Positions 63,614 through 64,000 of a stretch of 64,000 nucleotides of DNA are shown here, piece by piece. The stretch lies in assembly GCF_013371465.1 (NCBI RefSeq), contig NZ_JABWDU010000009.1, forward strand, positions 204,893 through 268,892. Direction: 5' to 3'. The position numbers and the translations under genes are program-made. Every line of letters begins with the position of its first letter. The stretch's first letter is position 1. The notes beneath the pieces are model-generated. The model did not search any database. It was not told the DNA's origin and saw only the letters and a program-made list of their open reading frames with translations. The stretch comes from Ensifer oleiphilus (GTDB taxonomy: Bacteria; Pseudomonadota; Alphaproteobacteria; Rhizobiales; Rhizobiaceae).

Positions 63614-64000
63614 TGCCGCAGCCAGCTCCCATCATGTGCGCGCCGCCACCTCGGAAAGCCGCTTTGCGCGCCTCAGCCTGATCGTTGCAGCGCTCGCCTT
63701 CGTCGGCCTGTTCCTGCTTCTGCCGCTCGCCGCCGTCTTTACCGAGGCCCTGCGCAAGGGGCCGGCCGAGTTCTTCGCAGCGCTCGGCGATGCCGAAACC
63801 TTTTCCGCCATCCGCCTGACGCTGATCGTCGCCGCCATTGCCGTGCCGCTCAATCTCGTCTTCGGGGTGGCCGCCGCCTGGGCGATCGCCAAGTTCGAGT
63901 TCAAGGGCAAGGCCTTCCTGACCACGCTGATCGACCTGCCGTTCTCGGTCTCGCCCGTCATCTCCGGCCTGGTCTTCGTGCTTCTGTTCGGCTCGCACAG
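63603..64000 (+). CDS. cysW: Sulfate ABC transporter permease CysW (partial, runs off the window)
   Basis: The first 132 residues are present: a cytoplasmic N-terminus ([13 protein letters not shown]), the first membrane segments, and [19 protein letters not shown] followed by [20 protein letters not shown], typical of CysW. The gene continues past 64000; a cysA ATPase gene is expected after it. Confidence 0.9.
   Translation, partial: MSPDAAASSHHVRAATSESRFARLSLIVAALAFVGLFLLLPLAAVFTEALRKGPAEFFAALGDAETFSAIRLTLIVAAIAVPLNLVFGVAAAWAIAKFEFKGKAFLTTLIDLPFSVSPVISGLVFVLLFGSH

Noticed and set aside
1..64000. tRNA, rRNA, CRISPR arrays, insertion sequences, prophage or toxin-antitoxin genes
   Set aside because: I looked for these and saw no cloverleaf, regularly spaced repeats, transposase motifs or integrase genes. 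Weak or divergent examples could be missed by eye.

Overview
The window looks like chromosome or megaplasmid sequence from an alphaproteobacterium of the Rhizobiales, most likely Ensifer/Sinorhizobium or a close relative. The basis is high GC, dense operons with ATGA stop/start overlaps, many ABC uptake systems, a PraR-type Xre regulator, and two kinds of intergenic element typical of rhizobia. I see no tRNA, rRNA, insertion sequence, CRISPR array or phage gene.

Layout. 0.2-6.5 kb (minus): a broken MltF-like lytic transglycosylase, an MscS-type channel and a large secreted SH3/Gly-rich protein. 6.8-11.9 kb (plus): an Xre regulator, then a compact putative RiPP locus made of a SARP/TPR regulator, a 76-aa candidate precursor peptide, a YcaO protein, a TfuA protein and a 78-aa orphan. 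11.9-23.5 kb (minus): a MalT/LuxR-type regulator followed by a dipeptide-type ABC transporter with a fused ATPase, a hydantoinase/oxoprolinase-like protein and two DUF917 proteins, which together look like uptake and breakdown of a hydantoin-like compound. 23.6-29.5 kb: LysR/SDR pair, a 2OG-Fe(II) oxygenase, an O-acetylhomoserine sulfhydrylase broken by two frameshifts, and an MDR oxidoreductase. 29.6-43.8 kb: a membrane-anchored TPR protein that may be CadC-like, small secreted or unknown proteins, a formylglycine-generating enzyme plus HAD protein, a six-gene MoxR/Bat operon, and an arylsulfatase (frameshifted). 43.9-48.5 kb: a fused MFS/spermidine-synthase-like membrane protein and an AtcB/AtcC-like pair for thiazoline/cysteine metabolism. 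48.5-51.9 kb: two YcaC-like hydrolases and a pirin, divergent from a LysR gene. 51.9-59.5 kb: a ROK repressor and a sugar ABC operon with SIS-domain and PfkB genes. 59.6-64 kb: a small unknown protein, a D-threonine-aldolase-like enzyme and the start of a sulfate ABC transporter operon that runs off the window.

Two observations stand out. First, the YcaO-TfuA locus with its own regulator and a short gene immediately upstream has the architecture of a ribosomal-peptide pathway, possibly thioamide-forming. Second, a 17-bp element with consensus GTWACTGTTACGTACTT occurs six times, always intergenic and pointing at a downstream start codon; five copies lie 77-102 bp upstream. It joins the SH3/Gly-rich protein, a 91-aa protein, a secreted 226-aa protein, the sulfatase-maturing enzyme, the MoxR/Bat operon and the sulfatase into one apparent regulon.

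Three genes carry four single-base frameshifts, all in G/C-rich runs. They may be sequencing errors rather than real mutations, so the affected genes should not be assumed dead.
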